From Tubiluchus corallicola (taxonomy: Eukaryota > Priapulida > Priapulimorpha > Priapulimorphida > Tubiluchidae), in assembly GCA_030141605.1 (NCBI GenBank), contig JAQGDQ010000595.1, positions 29,425 through 93,424 of the forward strand: 64,000 nt of DNA, written 5' to 3'. This document shows, piece by piece, positions 12,359-26,829 of this stretch. A program made the position numbers and the translations under genes. The notes under the pieces are model-generated. The model was not told the DNA's origin and did no database searches. It saw only the letters and a list, made by a program, of their open reading frames with translations. Position 1 is the stretch's first letter. Every line of letters starts with the position of its first letter.

Positions 12359-15300
12359 AAGAGAGAGACCTGAATGCATCTTACCTTAACAAGTTCATCA
12401 CTTGGGTTGCCACAAAATCGTAAAGAGCAAGGCCCTCGTTCATTGGATTTCGTTTTTAAGTTGATCATCTCACATTTGTAAACCATTCCGTGTGCAAAGC
12501 CTCTTTGATATGAGGCTTTATTAATAATCATGGCATCTTCCATGTCATACCCCTTTCCAAAAGTAACACATTTAATTTTACACTACAAAGAAATACTGTT
12601 GGAATAACAAGATATTCAGGAACGTGAACAATAATTATAAAAACGTTCTAGCGGTGCCCGGTGGGACTCTCAGAAGGAGATATACGGCTCATCAGAAAGA
12701 GGAAGAATGGGGCTACACGATGATGTGGGCTATATTGTAGGGCAGGTCCACCGAGAGGAGTATCAACGAGTTAATTAGGTGTTCTATTTTCGACAATTTT
12801 CGCTTAGAAAACTGCTGACGCATGCCATTGTAGTGACGTCATCCATTATACTCTGCCTATAACTTTAATTCAGTAAAAGCTGCTTTGCGTTAGGTAAGTA
12901 AACAACGAGTAGGCAGGATGTTATGGGCTTTGTGTTATAAATGAGGACTTGGTAGGATGTTCGCGTATTATTGATTACACGTGTATTTTTACGCAAATTT
13001 TTTTGCGGGGCCTTTGCTAGTTAATAATTAAAGCTATTTGAACTAGACCATTAATTAAAATGCAAAAGTAACAAGGAATCAATAACGGATTACCCTTGCT
13101 AAAAGTAATCAGTAATGAGTAATCTGATTACAATTTTTTCGAAGTAATCAGTAACCATACCAAATTACTTTTCAAAAGTAAGGAACCCGACGCTGCCTAT
13201 GAGTGATATTAGTTATAACTTACCGTATACGAAATAACAGCAACAATGGCATTCGTTCCGGATGGATAATTATCACAGGAAAGCATCTCGTACGATTGCG
13301 GTCTCACCAACGCGGATTGGGGAAACAGCAACCGGTAAAGCTTGTTATCGGAGCGATGACCAAACGCGTGCAGTGGCGTACCCATCGTTTGCTTACCCAT
13401 CTGACACTGGTACATGTTTCTCGGACTTTGGTTGAAGTCCGGAAACGGTATGAGCGCCGCGGCATCGCTGAGTATGCAAGTTTCGCTTAATTCTTGATGT
13501 GTGGTGACACCGTGCACAGCCTCCTCGGGTTTCAAGCAGATGTTCAGATAAACTTGTTCAAACGTGCCAATCATTTCCACTGTTTTCGTGGCAAGATTTA
13601 TCACGGGTCGTACCATTCGTGCCATACTAGTAAAGAGGTATAGGGCTGGATACTGACTAGCCACCTCAGTTTTCTCTACTAAACATATTTCCATTAATCG
13701 CGGTACCTAAAAGGCAGAAGGTATATTGTTAAGGTCAGTTTCTGGTGTAGGTGGCAGCACCTATGTGAACTTACCTGTAATTTTACCTGTGAAGTTGTAA
13801 ATTAGGTTGTGCCTCGCTAAACACGCTCACAGAAGCCTCAGCAAACGTTAAACAATGTTTAGATACATTTTCAAGTAATTATTTGTAGCGTCTTTACCTG
13901 ATTTGCTGTAAACCAGTATGACGTTTCAAGGATCTATTAAGTTGTTATAGCCGCACGATGTGAGTAATATTTACTTTATTATCTTAAATTATAATAATTA
14001 GATGATTTTACATTTGTAATCTGTGAAAAGCAGTCAAATTTATTATTTTCATTTTTTTATATATACAGAAATAAAGATTTCTGAGAACACCATATGCTAT
14101 GAAGGAAATTCTTTTGTGTTCCCGTCACATATATCATAATAGACCAAACTGGCAGTTAAAAGATTGTTAATCACAATAAGATTTAATAATAAAAAAAAAC
14201 AATATTTTGCGAAACCACAGCTCAGTTCATCAGGTTACGTAAATTAGTCACACAATGTTACAATGTTAACCGCTCAATGGAAGCCCTTGCACAAGATCGC
14301 TCAGCATGGCGGAGTGCCATCACCTCGGGGGCTAAGACAGCAGAAGCGAAAAGAATTGAGGAGGCAGAGGAGAAGCGCAAGAGACGCAAGGCATGTGACA
14401 CTGCCCAACAACAGGTCCAAACACCCAGCCTCACCTGTGCCAAATGCCAAAGAAGTTTCCAGGCCAGAATTGGCCTAGTCAGTCACCTTCGAGCTCATCA
14501 AAGGAATGACAACCCCTCGAACTGACCTTTTATCCCTGTCACTATGGTCATCTTCGATTCAAAGGACAAACATCATCATCATCATCATCATCATCGTTAC
14601 AAAATGTAAAATTTTAAAACAGTAACTTTAATATAAACAAATTACATCACACAATAAAGTGGAATGGTAGAATGGTTGCCATGGTAGGTCAAAATGATAC
14701 TTATTAACTGGAGAGGAAACACTTATATTCTGCTGCCGTTTGATATGGAAGTAATTATCCAAATTTGCACATACTGCAAATGGTTGGAAATGATTCTGAA
14801 GTTACTGAAAAACCCATAAGAATGCATGTATACTGGCACAGAGAAGTGAGTAAGGGGTTATAAAAATAGTATTTTTAGTGTTTTTGAACATTTTGTTGAT
14901 ACGTTGATGCTAGAATACAAAAGTCTAATATATTTAGCATTTGTTTTCATAAAAAACAAAAAAAATTGGCATTTGTCCCAATTTTCAGTGCATTCTACTT
15001 TGAAGCACAATAATGTAGTTTTAGCTATGCCAACTTATGGATGGTTTTGGTTTGAAAGGACATATATTGTGACATCATAATAGTTCACATATAAATTTCA
15101 AAAAAAAAATACATGCAAGTTATTTCTTACCCTCTCTTGTTGTGTAACTTTAAAGTACCGCAAGATGTTGGCAAATTTTCTAGCAGCGTCATGAGCAATC
15201 CATCCAATCATCTTTCCATCTAACATTACCGGGTAATGACTAGAAAACCTTCCTAACGCAGCGTCATTTTCAAGCATCCCCAGGGAAATCAACAGTCCCG

Positions 15301-18300
15301 GAAGATGACCCGTGAAAACTTGAACATTTGCAATCTGGGCTAATACTGCCAAGTGGTTGAGCAGACCGCACGGAGCTCCGTCTGGTGTGTGAACAGGGCA
15401 TAAAAAACCCCACGCTTCGGGAAGTAGCTTACGTACAGCGGTCGTGCGCATCTCGGCAAAAAATGCTCCACGGTGGACGCTACGAAAATGAGACAAGTAA
15501 CGCATGAAGTTGAGTTTATCGGCTACCACTGCAAATCCTGTAGTCTGCATGAGACCCAAACCTGTCTTAGACACAAGGTTTCCAGTAGAGATAAGATAGT
15601 CCATTGCACGAGTTATATCAGCCACCTTTCCTAATGCATCAGTCATTAGTTCTGAAAAATGACAAAAATGTATCGGGGTATGATGGTATTTTATAATAAC
15701 GTAGGCAGCTAAGGTCACAATTTATGTTGTGTTTTGTTTCTCTCGGAAGGCTCGTAGAGAAAACCAGAAAACACTTCATCACATTAAACTACTTTATTAA
15801 GAGAGAATTCTACAACAAAAAACGTATGAAAGAACACGAAATGATTACACTAAACATGAAAATCTGGAAAACGTTTGAGTGTATCTGAAAATACAGGTAT
15901 ATAAGAGAATGTGTAAGTGGCGTCTGTGTGAATCTGCTTGTGTTCCAGTCTCAGCGGCCTGCTTCGCCTTATATAGCGCCCCCGAGAAGCTTCCAGAAGT
16001 TTTGTTCCAGAACATTCTACACGGTAACACGATCATGCCAGTGGAACATTCTACAATGTTCTATGCTATTTTAAAATATGCCAGCGATCTCAACAACAAT
16101 TGACCGTATTTATTCGAGTATAACGCGCACTCCTAATTTTCGATTAAAAATCGGTATAAAATTTTGTTTCACTTTTTCTCGGCTCAGACCAACATTGTAA
16201 GTGACAAACGTTGTTGAACAACTCCAGTCTCTAACATTCATCTCTGGTACAGTGAATTCTCGGCTAGCTGCTCGATTTCCGTGGGCCAGGCACCGTCTAG
16301 ACATTGCACCGTCTGACAAAGTCTGCTGATATTGATACATCTAAGCGTGTCAACCCAGCCCTCGTTTATAATGCGCACCCATACTTTGAGTTCTTTTGTA
16401 GGTAGAAAATTTTGCGCATTATACTCGAATAAATACGGTACATTACATTAAGTAGAAATTAATACATACTTTACGTGATGGGTAGAGTATATTTCACAAA
16501 GGGTTTGCTCAGTGATTTGCTTAGCCTTTTTGAGTAGTGCAAGTTTTGATGAGTTTAATCCTTACAATAATAAATTTGCAAAAAAACACGCATAACAAAA
16601 GTAGTTACACATCCAAGCTAAATTAATGCACACACTCAGTCTTTGAATAAGAAATAAAAATAAGAATTTATAAAATTTGAAACACGAATTTTGAAAAGCT
16701 TTGCAAAGTATTCTTAGCAGTAACTACAAAAACGGTTATACGTTGGCGAATTTCTGGAATTTTTAGTGATACCCATGCAATGTCAATAGTCAAAAAATCC
16801 AAACAAGATTAATATACTAGCATAGGGGTGTGCAAATTATCTGACTAGCCGGGCCACATTAAACTTTCCCGCAATTCCTGCGGGCCACAGGCAGTTTGAT
16901 CAAGGAGCCAAGTACAGAAAAGCTTAATAACGATTTTTTTTGTATCCGACCTGCGTACATCATTACTACTACACTCAAGAAACTATTTTAGAAGTTATTA
17001 AAATTTATATTACAAGCCTATATTTCTACTTTCAGGACAGATAGTGGTAATTTCATTACAATGCATATTAGTAATGTGTATCACACAGTCTGTGTAGTAC
17101 AGTGACATTAAGCTACAACCATCTTGTAAGGGTTAATGGCATCCGATCTAGTAGAAAAAACTACCCGCGCTATCTTTGGGATCGTGGCACGGACTTCAGC
17201 TGGATACACTCAATTAATCGCCCGGGCCGCACTTTCATTAGGTTGACAAATCTCTTCGCGGGCCGCACAAATTCTCTCGACGGGCCGCAATTTGCACATC
17301 CCTGTACTAGCAAAACAAAGTGCCATCCATCAAAATGACTGCAATAAAGATATTGTTACGGAGGCACCTGTGTCGAGTCAGGTGTAGGGCCCTCTACACG
17401 CCCTGCTTCCACGTCAGCAGCGACTCACCCCTTTCTTGTAGGTCCAGACGTCTTGTTTAGGCCTACACGTGGTGTGAGAAGCCAGCTGACCTGGAATGCC
17501 AGCATAAAAGCGTGTAGAGGTCACTACAGCCGGGATTTCTGACACAGGTGCTCCTCGGGTGTAGTGCTGTTACTAGTGTAGAGTTAGTTAGTTATTTTTG
17601 TGCACATGTATTTTTGGTTCCTTAATTTTAGTAGTGCTGTTAATAAACTCCGTACAGTGTAGTTTTTGTGTATTTTGTCTTATGAGAGTTGGATGACACA
17701 CTATAACAGGTATAAGGTACTAGTTTGCAGACATTAATTTAGCTAATTAACATTAAGATTTGTAATTAAGTATTGGTTGCACAACGATTATAAAATGGAT
17801 CTTCATGATGCGAAATATCAGGACCGCCATGCCATCTTGGAGTTCGACCACCTGGGTCGAATTCAGTCCAATATTAATTACAAAAGAAAGTAAGATTCGT
17901 TACAATGTTTATTAAAACTTACTTGGAGTTAGGCTGACATTTTCAGTTTTTCCTCTTGTGGAGATGATTTTTTTAATACTTAATTGCAAAGCTTGCAACC
18001 ATCCTTCTACTTTTTCCTGCACAAAAATATCAACTAGGATCATTAATTTCATGTTGAATATTAGAGAACACTAGATTTTTTCATAGTGAGAAATACCATA
18101 GAATTAACTACAGTATAGTATTAAGTACAACTATTTGTGTTAACTGCAAAACATAACATTTATTTTAAAGACTTACACTTTAGATACACAGTAAAAAAGC
18201 TAGAATCTAAACACTTTTGTCTATCTTGCAGAGTTACACTTGTGGAACACTCGTATATCTATACACTTGTGTTATAGTTTCTACTAGAGTTCAGCTAATT

Positions 18301-21300
18301 TGTGAAGCAGCACACATTTGTTGATAGTAACAATCACTTTACAGGAAGGCAGGATAATTTTTCACATACAACTCTATTTTCAAGTCTGATAAAAAGGATA
18401 CATTTGACCACAATTAATACTGAAAAAGTATTTCTGATAATTAAATAATAAATTAAAAACTTAATTACAGCGGGCGAGCCCAACTATTTATGACATCACG
18501 AACTAACATAATTTTTGACAGCAAAAATATTCCATGAGCGTGTTGCACGTGTTTGCGAAAGCGAAAATTGAAGCACAGTGCTACTGTGAGACATTCGGTG
18601 TGTTGTACTAAAACTAGGCAAGTTTTAAGATAAAAATTCAAATTTCAAATTTACTGCTGTACTCACGCATGAGCTGTCAAATGTGTGGAGTTCGTGTCAC
18701 ATCTGAACTGAGAGGTACAGCACCTGTTTTTTGTGCAATGCATTTCCGAAAAGCAGGCGCTAGTGCCTGTCTAATTAGCGAATGGTGAAATGCATGTAAC
18801 AGCAAAGAACAAGTGGCGTGAACGTGAAACTGTGTTTGCATGGTAATAATTATTTCACGTAAGTCATTTTTGAAAAAATAGCATGATTCATTTCAACATT
18901 TTAAATTGTTTGTAGATTGTTTTAACCGAGAGTTTAAGATTGAGTCCGCTTTTGCTTTAAAACACAAGAACCATCAGGAAATTATATGACACAACGTTTA
19001 AGCCACAAAATATCATAAAATATTATATATTTAGGTTTACGTTTGAGAAGTAAACAACCAACGACAATGGTCATTAACTGGTCAGCTGGAAATAAAAAAC
19101 ATTTATAAAAAGTAGGTACAACATTAAATTTCACTGGTGCCCAAATGTCACATATCCAAACAAAACGTCTATATGTCATACATACATGTCATACAAATGT
19201 GTATAACAAATGTATATACAAAATTGTCTATATGTCATACAAACAAAACGTCATACATGTCTATATTTGCACAGACATGTATGAATTAATATTTAGACGA
19301 TGCACCTCATTATAATACCAAACTCATTTAATGATTTGATGACAACTTTTTCTGAAGTCCTAAAGTGGACATCATAAAGAGGTTTGACTGTAGTGCTTTT
19401 AATATCAACCTTTTTGGTACCAGCTTGTGTAAGAGTAAGAGAAATTCAAATTGCAACTAAACCATATTAAAAAAGCAAAAGTGAAACAACTGCATTTTAT
19501 TTATTACCTTGAGAACCATAAGGAACAGATGCCCGGATAACAAAACCTCCTGGTTGGCTGGGTTATCAGCACTTTCAGCACAGCATTCATTGTGAGCCAA
19601 AGCAAAAAGTTTCCTCGTCATGAAAACTAACACATCAAACTTTTCCCGGTTCGACTTTAGATGTATGCAAATACACGAGCTGGAAAATAATCATTTCTGC
19701 TAGAAAAACATGACAGACAAGTGCCAACAGTCATAAACATACAGACGTGAATTTTATTGGTCTGTGTCCAAATGTTAAAAAATTGTTTCATACACTATTG
19801 AAGTTAAATGATGTTACATTGATAATTAAATATGAGAAACTGTAGATTATAAAAGAAAAGCATATTAAAATTACGTCATAAATTCAGTGGCGGCTCGTAG
19901 CTAAAATCAAAAGGGGTGCTGCTTCAGAAAATTTTTAGCCATTGTTTTAATACTGTCTAAAAAGAAACAAACATGTGTAATTTTAATGTTGTACTTCGTA
20001 ATTGTAATTTTAACCAAACAAACATACGAAAGTTTATACATTAACTTGATAAGATCCTGAACAAAAAAATTTGCTCACTAATAGCCTAAATTGTTACAGT
20101 TCAAACTTGATTCATTCACGGTAAGCATGTGACAACTGCAAACAAACTGTGTGAGCGACAATACTTTCTCTGCCTGGGCTCAGACACGGCCGCATGCGCA
20201 CAACAGTGAAACACCACGTTGCTGGAGAACACTGTGTGAGTGACAGTACTTTCTCTACCTGGGCTCAGACATGCGCTACACATGGCCGCATGTGCACAAC
20301 AGCCAAACACCGCGTTCCTGGAGCGCACGGTGCTGGGCTGTGAATACACTCATATGCTGTGGTTCTGCACAAGTATAAAAAAGAACTAAAGAAAATGCAC
20401 TTATTATATGGAATATTATCAATAATACTGAGTGAATATAGGGGGTGCTGCAGTTCCACAGGAACCATACATGAGTCACCACTGGAAAAATTCATATTGA
20501 TGATTGTGATTTAGTGAATGACCTTCAAACATTCAAAAATGATTGCAAATTTTGGACCTTGGCAAAAATTTGTAAATTGCTGATCAATTTGGTGACATAA
20601 TTGTTGTCACAAGTAAACTTCCGTTTTCCGTGCAAAAGTAAAGATATCTGCTGATTCTTTCCATCAAATTGGCAGCCAGGCCCGTACGATAAAATACATC
20701 ATACGATAAAAGGACAGGAAAAGGGGTACCTGAAGTAAGTTTAAATTATCTATAAAATAGATAATCTAATAGATAATAAAGCAACTATCAGCAACTATAA
20801 GAAGGTGCTACAGTTGGACAACAAGAAGCTCTTTTTAGTTGATTTTATTTTGTTGTTCTTAACTAAACTTTTAAAGAAACATTAAATTTGCATCAACTCG
20901 CCTTGATGTGATATGAAACTATTACCTTAGCAAGTAATGCCCTGCTTGTGTGTCGGTGTAAAAGGAGGGAACTTGCATCTGAACACGAAATGCGTTTCCT
21001 ATGTAACGTACTAGCTCAGCCTGTCTGGTAGAGTAGATTTCCTGAGCTTGTCTCAACATTGAAGACATGCAACTAACAAGGAGATAAACATAATGTAACA
21101 TTCAGAATTAATGTAATGGATAATGTTTGTTCTTAATCAATAAGCCTAGAAATAATGAAGTTGAACTCAAATCAAAACGTATTTAACTCCTGTTGTTGAT
21201 TAATAGCATTATTAACCCAAAGTGTTTTTATCATTTCATAACAATTTTGACCTGTATTTCACATAAAATCTACATGCAATTTTTAGTTTAATCAAGATTG

Positions 21301-24300
21301 ACCTTATTTTGTTGCCCGCTAATTAAACTACATGTATATTCTTTTCTCTGGATTATATAGAAAATGTCATACTTTTAAAATTACAAATGTTTCCTAAATT
21401 AAACTGATAACATTAATGCCCACCAGTGTCTAAAAATCTTTTTATCTATATTCGGTAAAGGATAGCAGACTAGGTGACTTTATAGTCTTTTTGCTATCAT
21501 TTCTCTAGTTCTAGATCTATCTATACATTTTAACCATTTTTCAAAACTTATTAGAGATTCTTTTATTAATCATGTTTTATTGTAACACTATAAAGAGATA
21601 AATAAATTGAAACTGAATTGAATTGATACAATAGGAATATTGAGCTTATCACTAATGTTATAGGTACCATTAACAAGCACAGTCAATAAGAAACTTGCAA
21701 TCTGTTTTAAAGCACAAGAAAAGGAATACCTGAAGTTTCAGAAAAAATGCCTTAAATATTATACTACTTTACAGAAATTTGCAGGTTTTTTAGCTGGTTC
21801 TATGGCTTGCTGAAGAGCTATCTTCACTGGAATATCATCAGGTAGTCTAAGCATATGCCCAATCCATCTTAAACTATCTTGGGCATATGCTTAGTCTGGT
21901 ACACTTAACCTTTGACCTTTTCACGATCACCATCAATTGTTGGAACTGTGAAAAAATTTATTGCTTTATAAATGCCTTGAAGTCAATGTCTTTAGGACGA
22001 AGATGTTGTTTACTATACATATGAGTGAAAGCCAGTGCGAAACCCCCTATCCTCGTGGAACGCCGGGGCAACTGCCCAGCGTACCCATGCGTTAAGAATG
22101 CTCTGCATCTATCTGGGTCCCAGGATCCCCTGTTTCTGCAAATGTGAAAGCGTAAAGAGCCATATTTTTACTGCCCGCCTGATTTATGTACACCGCACAA
22201 GAGCGATTCATCAAGCGCACATGACATACGTAAGTAGGGGAGACCCGGGTAAAGTGGATCACTGGGCAAAGCGGATCAAATGTGTTAGCTCTTTTTTCCG
22301 TAAGGCGTCGCGATCTACGCACTGTGCGATGTTACGTCATCATCTACTGTGTACTCTGCATAAACGACCTCGACCTTTGCAAAGTTTGTCTAAGCGCGGT
22401 ACACAAACGTAAGTTTTTCACCCACTTTCTTGCGATTTTTCACTTTTATAGATCATGATGATAAATTCCACTTAGTGCAGATTTATTCGCTACCGTTTTT
22501 ACATATCATGGATGGTTCATTGCTGCTTCGTATCGATTTACTTTTGCAAAATAGACAAAATAGATTTAAAAGATATTGTTAGTTATGTTGAACTCAACCG
22601 CTCCGGTATGATCCACTATGCCCGTAAAAGATCCACTTTGCCCTAGAAATTTTGGTTTCGTATTTCGGAATTATCTGTTAAACGAGTAATAGTAATTATA
22701 AGTTTTTACCACATGAATATAGCAAAGTTTCCTACGGAAGAATAGGGCATGTAATTGATTGTTACAGATCAAACATTTTGAACTCTATGAGGGAAAACCC
22801 TTAAGTGATCCACTTTACCCGGGTCTCCCCTATTCTAGATGAAAACCAATATTTTGGTATATTTAAGGTTGCGCATGTAAGTGTTCGAACATAATAACTA
22901 CAAATGCACATATGACAGTCATACATCACTGTGCACTCTTGATGAATCGTAATAAAAGATTTACACGGACGTATCTCACACAAAATTGACATTCGGCACT
23001 TAAGTGTTACTGACGAATTGAAACATTTTAAAATACTTGAAACATCTACCTTTTGTAAAACGAATCGTCTTCCTTGCCTTTAATAAGCTCGTTGTAAATT
23101 TCCAAGTCGGTAACGTCAACTAAGGCCTGGCAAACAAACAATTAAAAAAGAACTGCACTCACATATTGGTTTGCGGGACATTGCTTTTATGGATATCGGA
23201 GAAATCAGAAAAAATCTCAACCGTTAAAGGTCCTGCATACTACGGATACAGTCCATTATTTCGTGAGATGACCGCTAGATGGCGGGCCATCTCACTTTGT
23301 TTACATAATTACATCGGTGTATGCAAGAAGTACGTAACGACACGTATATGTTGTATGTCAGGAGCGGCCAGACGTTTTTGAGACAATAAGGTGATTTTAC
23401 ATTACCGTGAGCCTAATACACAGCGCCTACTGTATTAGCGTAGTTTGTTATATCATTAATTGTTATTTGTGTTATTGTTGTGTTTCATGATTTATTGTAT
23501 TATTTGTATTAATTTGTGATGTGTATATGAACTTTGTGAAGTTTGAAATAAAATATTAAATCTAATTCTAAATCTAAATTAGCTTAGTATCAGTAAATAC
23601 GGACAACTGGCAAATTTCGACCGACGTCTCCCCACTTTTGTCCGGCAAACCGAGATATGAGTGTAATGCAGCGAGTGATAATAAATTAAAATACAGCCTA
23701 TCTGATGACAATAACGAAGAAATACAACTATCTGTAAAGTAATAAAATGCTTATAAACAGAATACCAGTTATCCATTAAAGTACAGAAGATGCGGAACAT
23801 GTCTGAACATATGAATACGAATACAACATTAATTTTGTCAGTATCGCCAACAAAAAATATACAGGTCACTGCATCTGTTTCTGCAAGTAGGGCATTTCAA
23901 TGCACTCAGTTATTAAATTAAATAAGTTATTAAATTATATAATCCCCTATTAACATAGTTTAAAAAATAAACCACACATTCTTGTCCCACACATTTAACA
24001 AACAAAATTAAAACTTGCTGTGACATAAATGCTAAAAAAATTGATTTCGCTTGCAGGATGAATCCAAGTCAGTGGATTTGTTATTAATGAATAAGCCTAG
24101 AAATAATGAAGTTGAACTCAAATCAAAATGTATTCAACTCCTGTTGTTGATTAATTGCATTATTAACCCAAAGTGTTTTTATCATTTCATAACAATTTTG
24201 ACCTGTATTTCACATAAAATCTAAGTGCAATTTTTAGTTTAATCAAGATTGACCTTATTTTGTTGCCCGCTAATTAAACTGCATGTATATTCTTTTCTCT

Positions 24301-26778
24301 GGATTATAGAGCAAATGTCATAATTTTAAAAATTACTAACGTTTTCTAAATTAAACTGATAACATTAATGCCCACCAGTATGTAAAAATCTTTTTATCTA
24401 TATTCGGTAAAGGATAGCAGACTAGGTGACTTTATGGTCTTTTCGCTATCCTTTCTCTAGTTCTAGATCTATCTATACATTTTAACCATTTTTCAAAACT
24501 TGTTTGCGATTCTTTTATTAATCATGTTTTATTGTAACACTATAAAGAGATAAATAAATTGAAATTGAATTGAATTGAAATAATTATGTTGAAATTAAAA
24601 TAAAATATTTATTTATGGTGTGTTCATAATATACTATTCAGTAATCTGTTTTGTTTAATTTGTTTAGTCATTATACTTATACACTAATGTAATATATATA
24701 TATATATATATATGTTTACTTGCAAACCAAAACCGTACATAAGTCGGCATAGTTAAAACTATGTTATGATGCTTCAAAGTAGAATGCATCAAAAATTTGT
24801 CAAATGTCAATTTTTTTGCTTTTTATTTATTTGCCTTTTCTATTCCAGCATCAAATTATCAAGAAATTGTTAAAAAAATACGAAAAATTTAACCTTATAA
24901 CCCCGTACCAACTTCTCTAGCTAGAAACTAGTACTGCAATTGTAAAGAACTTGTATTTTCATACTCCAATAGTAGCTCGTTTTGCTTTGGGTTATTTCTG
25001 TTGCCAAGCTCAGATCTTTGTCAGGAAAAGACATCTACTGGATTTAAACATAACTTCAAAGTGTTCTTGCAAAGTCAGTAATAACCAATATTTGTGCAGT
25101 TGCTAAGTGTTTTGTAGAAACACGACAAAAAAAAATAGCTGACTTTAACAGCGATTTTCTCAAGATTATGTTTTTCAGTGTGAAGCCTGCACCTCATCTT
25201 GGACATGGATTATCTCAGCTTAGAAATAACATACAGCGATGAGTTTGGTATCAAAACGAAGTAGAGATTCAGGGTAAGTGTATAACTAGAAAAGTTTAAA
25301 TGTCGACTTATGGCAGGGATGAGAATGACAAATTGCAAAAAACTCTGAAACAGGCCGGGAGTTTTGGGGCCTCCTAGGTCCCCAATGGGGTTGCGGGGCA
25401 AAGCCCCCTTGGAGCCAGCAAAATATTGCTATTTTGTGACCATAAAGTTTAAAGAGAGTCTAAGTGGACTTAAAAGATCAATTACCTAGTGTCATGCATA
25501 ATTTAAAATAGCCAACTATCAAGGATACATGATACCTAATTGTATCAAAAACACCTAAGTACTGGCCTCTGCTATGCAAAAGTATATAAAGACAGTCTGC
25601 AATTGACTCAAATAACTCCGCACAATTGATTCTATATTTTTATACATAGAGATATACACATGGTTACATTGATGTACGTGATGTAAACAAAGTGACGGCC
25701 TGCCAACTAGCGGTCAGCTTGTGAAATAATGTACTGGGTCCGTAAAAATTTTCTCAACGAATTTACGTGATTTACAAAAATGGCACTACTGGTCTTCCAA
25801 AAACTCTGAATTCCGCGTATCCACGGAAAATTCTCATCCCTGCTTATGGGCAATTTTGCTATGCAAGCACACATATATTAATATCATATATATACATCAA
25901 AAAGTCAAAAAAAGAAGAAACCATATACCTTTAAGATTACTACGAGTGGTGCAAAGAACATTTGTTTTTGAAAGAAGAAACACAGATTGGCTGAACCATC
26001 TAGTAAGTAATGTAACACCATATTCTGAAAATCAAGACGAAATTACAACATAACTACTGTATGTTATAATAACTTAGCAATTTTTAATAATATCTCAGTT
26101 AAACCAACAAGCTGTTTTTACCATTTAATAATACAGGATTAGTGGATTAGTTGCTGAGCAATTTCCACATCAATACTACAATGATTAGAATTATTACACA
26201 GAAAATGTTTGGAAATAAAAGTTTTCACATTGATGCAGAGGCCTAAAACAGCATCACCATTTTGTAGAACAAGATGTAATAATGAAATTTACTAGTTATT
26301 CTGAAATAGAATAGGCTGAGTGTAATAGGAACAGCCTTCCTCTATGGTAATTCTGAAAGAAAATAAGGCTGAAAGTGTATTAAGAGCACACTAATAGCAG
26401 CCTTCCCCTTTGTATTTCTACCAATGGGTTGCATTTTCAAATGCGAGCTAAAATGTCATTTCCAACCAACATTCCTTGTCACTTCCACTTGTCACTAAAA
26501 ATATGTCAATTTTTACATTTCTATAGTTCACGTTACTTCGTACAGATACCATCACATCTTTCTCCTCTTTCTATTCTCTATTAACCTTTCTTTCTACTCC
26601 TTTACTGCTCTTTTCTATTACACTCAGTCCACATTCATTTGGGGTGCTCTAAACAAGTAATTACTTCTTGAGTACCCCACGGGTCATTTGCGGCTTGGCA
26701 TCTTGTGTACATGATAATAAATATATTATTAAATACTTTTACGTACAATGCTGTAATGATCGTTGTGGATATATTTAA

Positions 26779-26829
<51 letters not shown>

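Noticed and set aside
12023-12543. Ser/Leu-rich minus-strand ORFs of 118 and 137 codons
   Set aside because: Products of the (GA)n microsatellite running into POLR1B exon 15; only 12385-12552 is coding.
22035-22412. 125-codon plus-strand ORF
   Set aside because: Spans the border of the TA-flanked element 22237-22830; no family resemblance.
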